The position numbers and the translations under genes are program-made. From DATDMG01 sp036518955 (GTDB lineage Bacteria; Actinomycetota; Actinomycetes; Actinomycetales; Kineosporiaceae), in NCBI GenBank assembly GCA_036518955.1, contig DATDMG010000008.1:1-15401 (forward strand): a DNA stretch of 15,401 nt. Direction: 5' to 3'. The notes under the pieces are model-generated. The model was not told where the DNA came from, did not search any database, and saw nothing but the letters and a program-made list of their open reading frames with translations. Of this stretch, positions 1 through 8,757 are shown one piece after another; position 1 is the stretch's first letter; each line of letters begins with the position of its first letter.

Positions 1-284
1 TCCCGGTCAAGCTGTTCAGGCTCATGTTGCGCGGCAACGCGGCGGCGCGCTGCGAGTTGTCGGCCGCCGTCGAGTCCAAGGTGTCGCCGTTCACCGGGAA
101 GGTCGAGGTGTCCCCGGAGACGTTCACCGTGGCCCGGGTCGCGGACAACAAGCCGTTCCACGCCGACGCCGTCGGCTTCACCAGTCCCCTGTCGGCCCAG
201 GACTTCCTGGACCGGACGGTCGCGGCCGATCCGGCGCTCGCGGACAGCCTGCATGTCCTTCCGCACTTCGAGGTGGCCGTATGA
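1..284 (+). CDS. 3' end of an unrecognised gene heading the large-protein operon (partial)
   Basis: The reading frame is open from the first complete codon (position 3) to the TGA at 282-284, so the start lies outside the window and about 94 residues are visible. A Met codon occurs at 24, but the open frame before it (reading PVKLFRL) and the lack of a clear ribosome binding site argue that it is internal. The visible part is soluble, mixed alpha/beta in character, with no membrane segment and no motif I recognise; it ends HVLPHFEVAV. Its stop overlaps the start of the next gene in an ATGA, so it is co-translated with the three large proteins downstream and probably works with them. Function is unknown. 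Third-position GC is high, as in the neighbours, and there is no sign of decay. Confidence 0.8.
   Translation, partial: PVKLFRLMLRGNAAARCELSAAVESKVSPFTGKVEVSPETFTVARVADNKPFHADAVGFTSPLSAQDFLDRTVAADPALADSLHVLPHFEVAV
270..275 (+). promoter_or_regulatory. Ribosome binding site for the 1131-residue gene
   Basis: GAGGTG lies 5 bases before the ATG at 281, inside the last codons of the preceding gene. It supports the ATGA start at 281 rather than a later Met and fits translational coupling. Confidence 0.6.
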
Positions 285-3200
285 CGAACCCGGCGTACTC
301 GTTCCTGCCCTGGCTGCGGCACGGCATCGCCACCGCGATCACGGCCGCCGACCACGACGCCGCGGTGAAGACGCGCGCCGCCGTGGACGTCAAGGTCACG
401 GTCTCCGGGGACCGCGTCGGCGGCGGCACCCCATTGAGCGCCGACGTCTCGCAGCGGGTCAGCCTGTACGGGCCCGGCGACATCATCGGCATCGACCCGC
501 GCGCGGTCGTCCGCACCGATCCGCATCCCTGGATCACGAACTACGAGGGCAACTATCTGGCGGCCATCGAGTTCTACGATCCCGACTTCCCCTGGCGATA
601 CACCCCGGCCGCGCCCGACGGCAATGGCCTGCGGCCGTGGGTGACGCTGATCGTGCTGCGCGAGGACGAGTTCGAGGAGGTCCGGTCGGTCTCCGGCGCT
701 CCGTTGCCTTCGGTGACGGTGAAGAACCTGGCCGTCCTGCCGAACCCCGGCGAGCTCTGGGCCTGGGCCCACGTGCACGTCAACGAGCAGTTGCCGACCC
801 ATGAAACGGAGGTCGTGTCCACCGACGCCGCCGTGGTGGCGCAGCGGTTGCAGGCTGCTGTGACCGCGAACCGGGACCTGGCGTACGCGCGGGTCCTGTG
901 TCCGCGCCGCCTCGACGACGACACCGGCTATCACGCGCTGCCCATCCCGACCTTCGAGTCCGGGCGGCTGGCCGGGCTGGGTTTGAAAAGCCTCGCGCCG
1001 TTCGCGACCGCGTCGGCATGGGGCGACGACTACATGGGCCGCGAGGCCGGCGGCCAGTTCCCGGTCTATTACCGTTGGGAGTTCCGCACCGGCGGCCACG
1101 GTGACTTCGAGTACCTGGTCAGCCTGCTGAAACCGCGTCCGGTGGACCCGCGGGTCGGCATCCGCGAGTTCAGCATGGGTGATCCCGGGTCCAACCTGCC
1201 GCCGATCACTGACCCCGCACACGGCGCGATCCTGCGGCTCGGTGGGGCGCTACAGGTCCCGGACGGGGACCTGGACGCCGATCAACTCGCGGCCCGGCAG
1301 CGGGACGAGACCTGGGACACACCCTACCCGGTGCCGTTCCAGACGGCGCTGGCGGCGTTCGTGAACCTGCCCGACGACTACGCCGCGGCCGACGCCGCCA
1401 CCGCGAACGCCGCTGCGGGTCTGGGACCCGGGGTCGACGACGACCCCGATCCGCTGATCACCGCGCCGCTGTACGGATGCTGGCACGCGCTGACCCAGCG
1501 GCTGCTGAGGCAGCGGGACGGGACTCCGGCGCCGCATCCGCAGAACTGGGTCCACGGGCTGAACCTCGATCCGCGCTTCCGGATCCCCGCCGCGTTCGGC
1601 GCGGAGTCGGTCGAGGACAACCGCGAGACCTATCTGGACTACGCCTGGCAGCAGATCGGGGACGTGCTGGCCGCCAACTCGCGGATCAGGCATCTGCAAC
1701 TGGCCGTCGGTACGTCGCTGAGCTGGTACGGCCGGCATGTCACCCCGTTGACGACGGTAGCGCCGGAGCGTGCTCTCCAGATCCTCGGACCGGTGGCCGG
1801 ACGCTTGCTGACCGACGGCGTCACCCTCCGGCACCTGCAGTCCACCAGCCTGGTGCCGCCGGTCTACACGTCCGCTGCGCTGCGGCGTGCGGTGCGGCCC
1901 GGCGGCCGGACCATGCGGACTCTGCCTTTCGGCACCGGTTCCGGGGCGGGCGGGAATCCGGCGGCGACCCCGGTGAACCTGCTGGCGCGGGTGAACAGCG
2001 GCGAGGTGTCCGCCGCCGCGCCGCTCGCCGTCCCCGCCGGTCTGGCCACCGTGGACCAGGCCGCCGCCGGAGCTGCCGATCCGGGCGTCCCGGGCTGGGC
2101 CGCGCAGCTCGCCGAGCGGGCGCCGTGGTTGTCCGGGGCGCTGTCGTGGATGCTGGCCGGGCTGCTGGTGCTGGCCGTCGTGCTGGCGATCGTGTTGGGT
2201 ATCGCGCTCTCGGCGGCGGTGGCCGCCGCGGTTGTGGCCGCAGTGGTGGCGCTGGCGGTGGCGGCGCTGGGGCTCCGAAGCATGCTGCGTCGCGCCGAGC
2301 GCTCGAACGATCGGGTGGACAGCCTGCGCGAGGAGAATCAGACCCCGGACTCGGTGGCGCACCTGCCGTCCGTGTCCGACTTCCGGCTCGCCGAGCCCGG
2401 GTCCACGTTCCGGCCCACCCACGCCGGTCCGGACAACGCCGTCGCCGCGCGCTACAAGGCCGCGCTGAAGGACAGCTACGTGCTCGCCGCCACCACGCGC
2501 GCCGTCAACACCCGCCCCGATCCGGTCCGCCTGGACCTGGGCAGGCTGGTACCGACGGTGGTGGCCGGCGTCGACCCGGCGCGGACCATCCCGGCCCGCG
2601 GCCTATCCGCCGTCTCGCTCCCGTCCTGGATCGCGGACCTGCTCGCCGCCGCGCCCGAGTACAGCCTCGACGAAGTGATGGCGTACCCGAAGATCGACAC
2701 GCCGATGTATCTGCCGCTCAAGGAGCGGTCGGTCGAGCGGTTCCTGCCGAACATCAACCTCATCCCGCCGGACAGCATCACTCTGGTGGAGACCAACCAG
2801 CGCTTCATCGAGTCCTACATGGTGGGCTTGAACCACGAGTTCGCGCGCAAGCTGCTGTGGCACGGCTACCCCACCGACCAGCGCGGCACGTACTTCCGCC
2901 AGTTCTGGTCCGTGGACAGCTACATCGACAGCGAGGGGCTCAGCGAGGACCCGCTGAAGGAGAAGCTGTACGACATCCCCGAGATCCACCGGTGGCCGGG
3001 AACGTCGGTGCTCGGCGCGCACGACCACCGGCTCCCGCCCGGGACCCCGCCGACCGCGCAGGCGGTACTGGTCATCCGGGGCGAGCTGTTGAAGAAGTAC
3101 CCGAACACCGTCGTCTACGCCCACCACGCCAAGTGGGCGATGTCCGGCGGCCACGTCGACCCGAACCAGCGCCGCGACTTCGACGACTTCGAGGCCGGGG

Positions 3201-3676
3201 ATCTCAAGGATCCGCCGTTGGACAAGGTGCGCGGCCCGCTGTACGAAGCCAAGGCCGACCCCGACATCTACTTCTTCGGGTTCGACCTCACCGTCGAGCA
3301 GGCCAGGGGCGGCGCGGGGACGAAGGACACCGACGACGCCGGCTGGTTCTTCGTACTGAAGGAGCGGCCGGGCGAACCCCGGTTCGGCCTGGAGGCCGAC
3401 CGGATCCACGACCCCGACACCTTCAACGACGTGACCTGGCAGGAAGCCATGCCGACCAGCGCGCCGGGCAAGAACCTGGCCGCGCACGGTCTCGACGGCT
3501 TCGCCCTGACATCGCTACCGCCGTCGCCCCAGCCGGGCCACCTGGACCAGCACCGCGAGGACGGGTACGCCGCCGCCACGCCGACCAGCTCCGCGCGGTG
3601 GGCCTACGAGCTGTTCCGGGCGCCGATCCTGGTGGCCGTCCATGCCGAGAAGATGCTGCGGAGCCGCAAGCCATGA
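281..3676 (+). CDS. Large uncharacterised protein with a central hydrophobic segment (1131 aa)
   Basis: I cannot assign a function. From memory, short stretches resemble conserved segments of large hypothetical proteins in diverse bacteria. These are the N-terminal GPGDIIGIDPR region and a following FPWRYTPAAPDG-like stretch, LNHEFARKLLW followed by YPTDQRGTYFRQFW (roughly residues 842-878), and GWFFVLKERPGEPRFGLE (1021-1038). The N-terminal half (about 1-560) is soluble and rich in W, P and D. Residues about 560-620 form an Ala/Gly/Pro linker. Residues 624-665 are almost purely hydrophobic, long enough for two membrane passes, and are followed by a basic stretch (RSMLRRAER). The C-terminal half is again soluble. 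There is no N-terminal signal peptide, so insertion would depend on the internal segment. The start at 281 overlaps the previous stop and has GAGGTG upstream; the stop overlaps the next start. Coding is certain; the role is unknown, and co-translation suggests a joint complex with the next two products. Confidence 0.93.
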   Translation: MTNPAYSFLPWLRHGIATAITAADHDAAVKTRAAVDVKVTVSGDRVGGGTPLSADVSQRVSLYGPGDIIGIDPRAVVRTDPHPWITNYEGNYLAAIEFYDPDFPWRYTPAAPDGNGLRPWVTLIVLREDEFEEVRSVSGAPLPSVTVKNLAVLPNPGELWAWAHVHVNEQLPTHETEVVSTDAAVVAQRLQAAVTANRDLAYARVLCPRRLDDDTGYHALPIPTFESGRLAGLGLKSLAPFATASAWGDDYMGREAGGQFPVYYRWEFRTGGHGDFEYLVSLLKPRPVDPRVGIREFSMGDPGSNLPPITDPAHGAILRLGGALQVPDGDLDADQLAARQRDETWDTPYPVPFQTALAAFVNLPDDYAAADAATANAAAGLGPGVDDDPDPLITAPLYGCWHALTQRLLRQRDGTPAPHPQNWVHGLNLDPRFRIPAAFGAESVEDNRETYLDYAWQQIGDVLAANSRIRHLQLAVGTSLSWYGRHVTPLTTVAPERALQILGPVAGRLLTDGVTLRHLQSTSLVPPVYTSAALRRAVRPGGRTMRTLPFGTGSGAGGNPAATPVNLLARVNSGEVSAAAPLAVPAGLATVDQAAAGAADPGVPGWAAQLAERAPWLSGALSWMLAGLLVLAVVLAIVLGIALSAAVAAAVVAAVVALAVAALGLRSMLRRAERSNDRVDSLREENQTPDSVAHLPSVSDFRLAEPGSTFRPTHAGPDNAVAARYKAALKDSYVLAATTRAVNTRPDPVRLDLGRLVPTVVAGVDPARTIPARGLSAVSLPSWIADLLAAAPEYSLDEVMAYPKIDTPMYLPLKERSVERFLPNINLIPPDSITLVETNQRFIESYMVGLNHEFARKLLWHGYPTDQRGTYFRQFWSVDSYIDSEGLSEDPLKEKLYDIPEIHRWPGTSVLGAHDHRLPPGTPPTAQAVLVIRGELLKKYPNTVVYAHHAKWAMSGGHVDPNQRRDFDDFEAGDLKDPPLDKVRGPLYEAKADPDIYFFGFDLTVEQARGGAGTKDTDDAGWFFVLKERPGEPRFGLEADRIHDPDTFNDVTWQEAMPTSAPGKNLAAHGLDGFALTSLPPSPQPGHLDQHREDGYAAATPTSSARWAYELFRAPILVAVHAEKMLRSRKP
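2150..2275 (+). other. Internal hydrophobic segment (residues ~624-665) of the 1131-aa protein
   Basis: About 42 consecutive residues are drawn almost only from L, V, A, I and G, with one Ser near the middle (residue 644). This suits a tight two-helix membrane hairpin or one very long helix. It is preceded by APWLSGALSW and followed by basic residues, a positive-inside cue. The second half is Ala/Val rich and less hydrophobic than the first, so a single pass cannot be excluded. Confidence 0.6.
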
Positions 3677-6600
3677 CCGACCCCACCACCTTCGCCGCAG
3701 CCCGCGATGCACTCGCCGCGGCCCGCGCCGCCGCTCAGGGCGGCGACACCGACCTGGCACTGGCGCGTGCGGCGCTGCGAAGCGCGCACGACGCACTGAC
3801 GGCGTTCGACCGAACCGGCGGGTCCGCCGAGCAACGCAGGATGCTGATCGACCAGCAGCGCGCCGCCTCGGCGGCGCTGGCGGCGGCGACCGAGGCGCGA
3901 GCGCACGGCTTCGACCGGAGCGCGGGCGCGTTGGCGAGGTTCGCGGATTTCACCGATCCGCGAACCAGCCTGGATCTGCTGCCGGACCACTCGCCGTTTG
4001 TGCTGTTCCCGGTGCGGATCGAGACACGGTTTGCGGCAGACGGGACTGACCATCGCCTGCTCGTCCGCATCTACCCCGACGACTGCTCGGTCGACACCTT
4101 CGACCCGACCTTCTCAGCAGCCGAACTCACAGCGGTCAAGACCTACTGGCGCGCCACCCGCGCCGCAGGCTCCGACGAAGGCGCCCGCCGCGCCGCGTGG
4201 CGCGCGCTGGCCACCGTCTACGGGTCCGGCCGCGCAGCCTGGCTGGCGAACACCTTCCAGCCGACCAACCCCTCAGGCGACCCCGTGTTCCCACCCGACC
4301 CGCCGACCACCGCCGCAGCGTGGTCGCGAGCGCCACGGGTCACGCACTTCCCCGAGCGGTTCGTCGTCCTGGGCTACTCCAGCGGCGCGGTGACCGCGCA
4401 AGGCATCGGCGCGCCGATCACCCTGCCGCTCTACGTCGGCCCGGACCCCGGCGCCGATCCGGCCGACAGCATCCATCCCGACGGCGCGAAGCTACACGTC
4501 CCCGCCGAGCTGACCTGGATGGTCGACGTCGACGCCGCCCTCGCCGCCGGCCTGGCCGTCGAGGTCCCGCTGACCGCCGAGCAGGCCGCCACAGGGTTCG
4601 ACCGCCTGCTGGTCGTCGGCGTGCACATGGCCCAGGACGCCACCGGCGGTGCGACGGCGCTCGGCGACATGCTCGCACGACACCGCGACGGCCGCGGCGG
4701 ACTGGCACTCGTACCGCAGGGCACCCCGACCCACAACACCGGCGAGAAGCGCTCCGGCTACACCAAGGCCGACGACCCGGACGCGAGCTTCGCCGACCGC
4801 GAGCGCCTGCCCCTGTTCGTCCCCACCGACGACCCGTGGACGCGCCGGGACGGCCAATGGACCGCCGAAGCGCTGGGCGTCGACCCGACGCTGTTCCAAA
4901 CAGTGCACGGCGCCGACGGCCGCGATCAAGCCCAGGCCCGAGCGATGCAGCGCGCGCTGTGGCCAGCGACCGCTGGCTACTGGATGACCTCCATGCTGGC
5001 GCCGGTCTTCTCAGACCAGATCGTCGCCGACACCCGCGCCTTCTTCACCGAGCACGTCAGCGGCCGGGGCAGCGTGCCCGCGCTACGCATCGGCGGCCAA
5101 CCCTACGGCCTGCTGCCGACGACGGCGTTCTCCCGGGTCCGCATGCCCGGCGGCCGACCCGGAGGACGCGTCATCGCCAGCGCGGGCTTCCTGCCACGGC
5201 TGTTCCAGATCCTGCGAACCGTGGGCCAGACCTGGATCGCAGCCAGCGCCAACGCCCCACACATCGCCGCAGCCGGAGACGCACACAAGATTCTCCTGGA
5301 CGTCGTCGGCCTCCAGTCCGGCTCAGTGGAATTCTACTCCCGCTACGCCGAGAGCATCGCAGAGATGTTCAACACCGTGAACTTCTTCGGTGGAGGTCCG
5401 GACTTCGCCGAAGCCGTCACGGCGCTGGGGCTGGAGACCGCCGCCGCCACACTCCTGTCCGAGCTCGGCTACCACGGCGCCGCAACCCCGCAGATCCTCC
5501 AGCAGTACTTCCACTCGCACGGCGACCTCCTCAAGACGGTGATCGATGACGTTCCGCTGTCGGAAACCGCCCGCATCCGCGCCTACACCGACGACGGCCG
5601 CGACTACCTGACCTGGCTGTCAGACGCCGCGAAGACCTCGTTCGCCGCCGTCGTCGCCGAACAGGGCTTCACCAAGAACAAGAGCCCCAAAGCTCTGCTC
5701 TACCTGTTCCTGCGCCACGCGATCATGCTCGGCTATCACGAAGTCTCCTACCGCCTGCACAGTTCCCTAGGCATCCTCGGCGCGGCCGAGTTGCTCGCGC
5801 TCCGGCCGGAACCGATCTTCGTCCACGTCGACCAGGCCTCCACGGTCAGCGAGAGTCGCTTCGCCATCCTCGAGAAGACCGAACCGCGGATCACCTCCGA
5901 TCCCCACCGACTGGTCAGCGACTACATCACCCTGAACCTGCCGGGCCTGATCGAGGCGGCGGAGTTCCGCGAGCAACTGGACTCGCTCGCCGTCCTTGCC
6001 GAGGCGTCGACGGCGCAGCTGGAACGCGCCTTCGCCGAGCACGTCGACATCTGCCGCTACCGCTACGACGCCTGGCTGCTGGGATTGGTCAATCTCCAGC
6101 TCGAAAACCTGCGGAACACCGCCGGCGCCAAGCACCGGAAGACCCCTCGCGGCTCCTATCTCGGCGCCTACGCCTGGGTCGAGAACCTGCGGCCCGCCGC
6201 GCCCGCGACACCCGCGCACCCGGAGCCGAAACTGCTTCCCGCCTTCACCGACGGGCCCTCGCTGCTGGTGAATCCAGTGAACGGCGGCTACATCCACGGC
6301 CCGTCACTGCCGCACGCGCGCAGCGCCGCGGTACTACGCGCCGGCCACCTGGCCAACGCCACGCCGACCCGGCCGGACGCGTTCACGGTCGAGCTCACCT
6401 CCGGACGCGTCCGCTCCGCGCTGTCCCTGCTCGAAGGGGTCCGCAACGGCCAGAGCATCGGCGCCCTGCTCGGCTACCAGTTCGAGCGCACCCTGCACGA
6501 CGACTACCCGATCGCGGAGATCGACCAGTACATCTACCCGCTGCGCAAAGCCTTCCCGCTGATCGCCGACGCCCTGAAGCCGACCGCGACCCCGCCGGGG

Positions 6601-8757
6601 GTGTCGATCGAGCAGATCGAGGCGCGCAACGTGATCGACGGCCGCAAGCTCGTCGACCACATCCGCCGGACGAGGGCCGACCGCTACCCCTTCGGTCTCC
6701 CCGGCCTGCCGATGCCGTCGGCAGCGAGGGCAACGGCGGTCATTGATGCCATCAGCGCCGCGGCCCGAGCGCTGGGCGAGGTCTACGACGCCGTATCAGA
6801 TCTCGTCCTCGCCGAAAGCGTCCACCAGGCGGTGCAGGGGAACTTCGAACGCGTCGCGGCGAACCTCGACGCGTTCGCCGGACGGCACCAGCCGCCGGAG
6901 CCGGAAGTAGTGCTCAGCCCGCCGTCCGGGATCTCCCTGACACAACGGGTCGCCGTGCACCTGACGCCGGGGCTGATCGCCACGGCCGGGGCGACCCCGA
7001 CTGCCGCCGCCGAGCCGGCGCTCGACGCCTGGCTGGCCGACTGCCTGCCGCCGCTGTCGGGAATCGGCTGTGTGGTGACGTGGGACGACCCGGTCACCGG
7101 TGTCGCGCACCGCCGGGACGTGACGCTGGCCGACCTCGGGATCCGACCGCTGGACCTGTTCGACCTGGTACCCGCCGACCACGTCCAGGCGATGACCCAG
7201 CTCGACGACCGCGTGCACACCTACGTCGAACGGACCGTGGCAGGGATCCGACCAGACGCCGCCTTGCGTATCGCGTATCGCGAGGCGCCGGTCGGGGCGC
7301 TGAGCGTGTTCGAGACCGCCGAACCGATCAGGACCCTGCGCTCGCTGGTCCGGGCGGCACGGCCGTTGCGCGCCACCGACGCCGTGCGTCCCGGCGACGC
7401 GACGCAAGAACGGAACGCTCAGATCGCGCTCGACCGGAACCGTCTCGCCGGACCGTTGTCCGAGTTGGGCGTGCTGCGCGACGATCTCCAAGCCCTGCTG
7501 ACCACGCTGACGCCGCTGGTAGCCGACCCGTCCGGGCATCGCGCGACGATCCTGACGAACATCGACCTCTACCTCGACCAAGCAGTAGACCTGCTCGCCC
7601 GGACGTCGGCGTTCCGGATCACGGCGGGCTGGGGCGGGCTCGTGGACTGGCGGCACGCATCGTTCGCCCGGGTCATGAGCGACCTGACCGCGCTGGTGGC
7701 GCACTGGACGGCCGAGCGCACCGTGCCCGCACCGACCCCGGCGCAGTTCGAGGCCGTCACGAAGACCACGGTCACGACCTATTCCGCACTGCTGACGCAG
7801 CTCTCGGCGCTGCCGCCGGTGCCGGCAGCGGACACGGCGCTGTTCGACGTCGCAGGATACGGCGACCGGGTACTCAGCTGGCCAGGCAGCTTGTCCGCGC
7901 TACTCGCCGGCCACCTGGCGACGGTCGTGCCGCGGCACGACACCGCCGCGCAGCATCTGGCCGACCACGACTCGGCGACCAACGCCGTGGCGAAGGTGGA
8001 CGCGCTCACCGCTGGACTGAAGGCGATGTTCGGCGAGGACTTCGTGGTCGTCCCGGAGTTCACCGTGGGCGCGGCGACCGGCGCGCAGTGGCAGAACACT
8101 GTCAACGCCGGCACCGACACCGGACTGCTGAAGTACGCGACCCAGACCGCCAAGATCCCGGCACCGGTCGAGGAATGGCTGTATGGAGTGGCCCGGGTCC
8201 GGCCGCAAATGCGAGCTTGGGAGGCGTTGACCGCTTTCACCGACGCGCTCCTGGGTCCCGACCACGTTCCCGAACTGCTGCCAGCGCAGTTCCCCTATGC
8301 GGCCGGCGACCGATGGCTCGCGCTGGAGTTCGGGGACGACTACGACCTCTCCGGCGACCACCTCTGCTACACAGCCCACTACTCAGCACCCTTCGATCCG
8401 ACGGCGGCACAGTGCGGCCTGCTCATCGACGAGTGGACCGAGGTGATCCCGGCCCGGGACCGCACCACCGGGCTGGCCTTCCACTTCCAGCGCCCCGACA
8501 ACGAGCCGCCGCAGGCGATCCTGGTCGTCACCCCGGCCTCCGTGACCGGCTCGTGGGAGTGGGACGACCTGGTCGGCGCGCTCAACGACACACTGGACCT
8601 GGCCAAGGTCCGGGCCGTGGAGCCGGACCGGCTGGACGGCACGCCGTACGCCACCCTGCTGCCGGCGACCGTCATGGCCACAGCGATGTACGCGATCTCC
8701 ATCTTCACCAACCTCGGCGCGGTCGCGTCGGATCTGGAAGGGCCTTCGCATGTCTAG
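3673..8757 (+). CDS. Giant uncharacterised protein (1694 aa), middle member of the large-protein operon
   Basis: The start is the ATG at 3673, overlapping the previous stop (ATGA); open frame further upstream is a shadow of the preceding gene. Residues 1 to about 95 are Ala/Arg-rich and probably helical, perhaps a coiled coil. Landmarks follow: SPFVLFPVRIETRF (107-120), LRIGGQPYGLLP (471-482), NPVNGGYIHGPSLPHA (867-882), a LLEGVRNGQSIGALLGYQFE segment within 914-943, and GLLIDEWTEV (from 1582). From memory, such stretches recur in other very large hypothetical bacterial proteins, but I cannot name a family. I see no signal peptide, no convincing membrane helix, no nucleotide-binding loop and no catalytic motif. 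Its size and repeated Leu-rich helical stretches suit a structural or scaffold role, which is inference. It overlaps the next gene by 8 bases. Third-position GC is uniformly high and no frameshift was seen. Confidence 0.93.
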   Translation: MTDPTTFAAARDALAAARAAAQGGDTDLALARAALRSAHDALTAFDRTGGSAEQRRMLIDQQRAASAALAAATEARAHGFDRSAGALARFADFTDPRTSLDLLPDHSPFVLFPVRIETRFAADGTDHRLLVRIYPDDCSVDTFDPTFSAAELTAVKTYWRATRAAGSDEGARRAAWRALATVYGSGRAAWLANTFQPTNPSGDPVFPPDPPTTAAAWSRAPRVTHFPERFVVLGYSSGAVTAQGIGAPITLPLYVGPDPGADPADSIHPDGAKLHVPAELTWMVDVDAALAAGLAVEVPLTAEQAATGFDRLLVVGVHMAQDATGGATALGDMLARHRDGRGGLALVPQGTPTHNTGEKRSGYTKADDPDASFADRERLPLFVPTDDPWTRRDGQWTAEALGVDPTLFQTVHGADGRDQAQARAMQRALWPATAGYWMTSMLAPVFSDQIVADTRAFFTEHVSGRGSVPALRIGGQPYGLLPTTAFSRVRMPGGRPGGRVIASAGFLPRLFQILRTVGQTWIAASANAPHIAAAGDAHKILLDVVGLQSGSVEFYSRYAESIAEMFNTVNFFGGGPDFAEAVTALGLETAAATLLSELGYHGAATPQILQQYFHSHGDLLKTVIDDVPLSETARIRAYTDDGRDYLTWLSDAAKTSFAAVVAEQGFTKNKSPKALLYLFLRHAIMLGYHEVSYRLHSSLGILGAAELLALRPEPIFVHVDQASTVSESRFAILEKTEPRITSDPHRLVSDYITLNLPGLIEAAEFREQLDSLAVLAEASTAQLERAFAEHVDICRYRYDAWLLGLVNLQLENLRNTAGAKHRKTPRGSYLGAYAWVENLRPAAPATPAHPEPKLLPAFTDGPSLLVNPVNGGYIHGPSLPHARSAAVLRAGHLANATPTRPDAFTVELTSGRVRSALSLLEGVRNGQSIGALLGYQFERTLHDDYPIAEIDQYIYPLRKAFPLIADALKPTATPPGVSIEQIEARNVIDGRKLVDHIRRTRADRYPFGLPGLPMPSAARATAVIDAISAAARALGEVYDAVSDLVLAESVHQAVQGNFERVAANLDAFAGRHQPPEPEVVLSPPSGISLTQRVAVHLTPGLIATAGATPTAAAEPALDAWLADCLPPLSGIGCVVTWDDPVTGVAHRRDVTLADLGIRPLDLFDLVPADHVQAMTQLDDRVHTYVERTVAGIRPDAALRIAYREAPVGALSVFETAEPIRTLRSLVRAARPLRATDAVRPGDATQERNAQIALDRNRLAGPLSELGVLRDDLQALLTTLTPLVADPSGHRATILTNIDLYLDQAVDLLARTSAFRITAGWGGLVDWRHASFARVMSDLTALVAHWTAERTVPAPTPAQFEAVTKTTVTTYSALLTQLSALPPVPAADTALFDVAGYGDRVLSWPGSLSALLAGHLATVVPRHDTAAQHLADHDSATNAVAKVDALTAGLKAMFGEDFVVVPEFTVGAATGAQWQNTVNAGTDTGLLKYATQTAKIPAPVEEWLYGVARVRPQMRAWEALTAFTDALLGPDHVPELLPAQFPYAAGDRWLALEFGDDYDLSGDHLCYTAHYSAPFDPTAAQCGLLIDEWTEVIPARDRTTGLAFHFQRPDNEPPQAILVVTPASVTGSWEWDDLVGALNDTLDLAKVRAVEPDRLDGTPYATLLPATVMATAMYAISIFTNLGAVASDLEGPSHV
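8736..8742 (+). promoter_or_regulatory. Ribosome binding site for the 624-residue gene
   Basis: GGAAGGG lies 7 bases upstream of the ATG at 8750, within the 3' end of the preceding gene. It is a good purine-rich match and fixes the start inside the 8-base overlap. Confidence 0.6.

Noticed and set aside
1477..3672. Open frame extending the 1694-residue gene far upstream
   Set aside because: It lies wholly over the 1131-residue gene in another frame, is Arg/Gly/Pro-rich as GC-rich shadows are, and a well-placed ATGA start exists at 3673.
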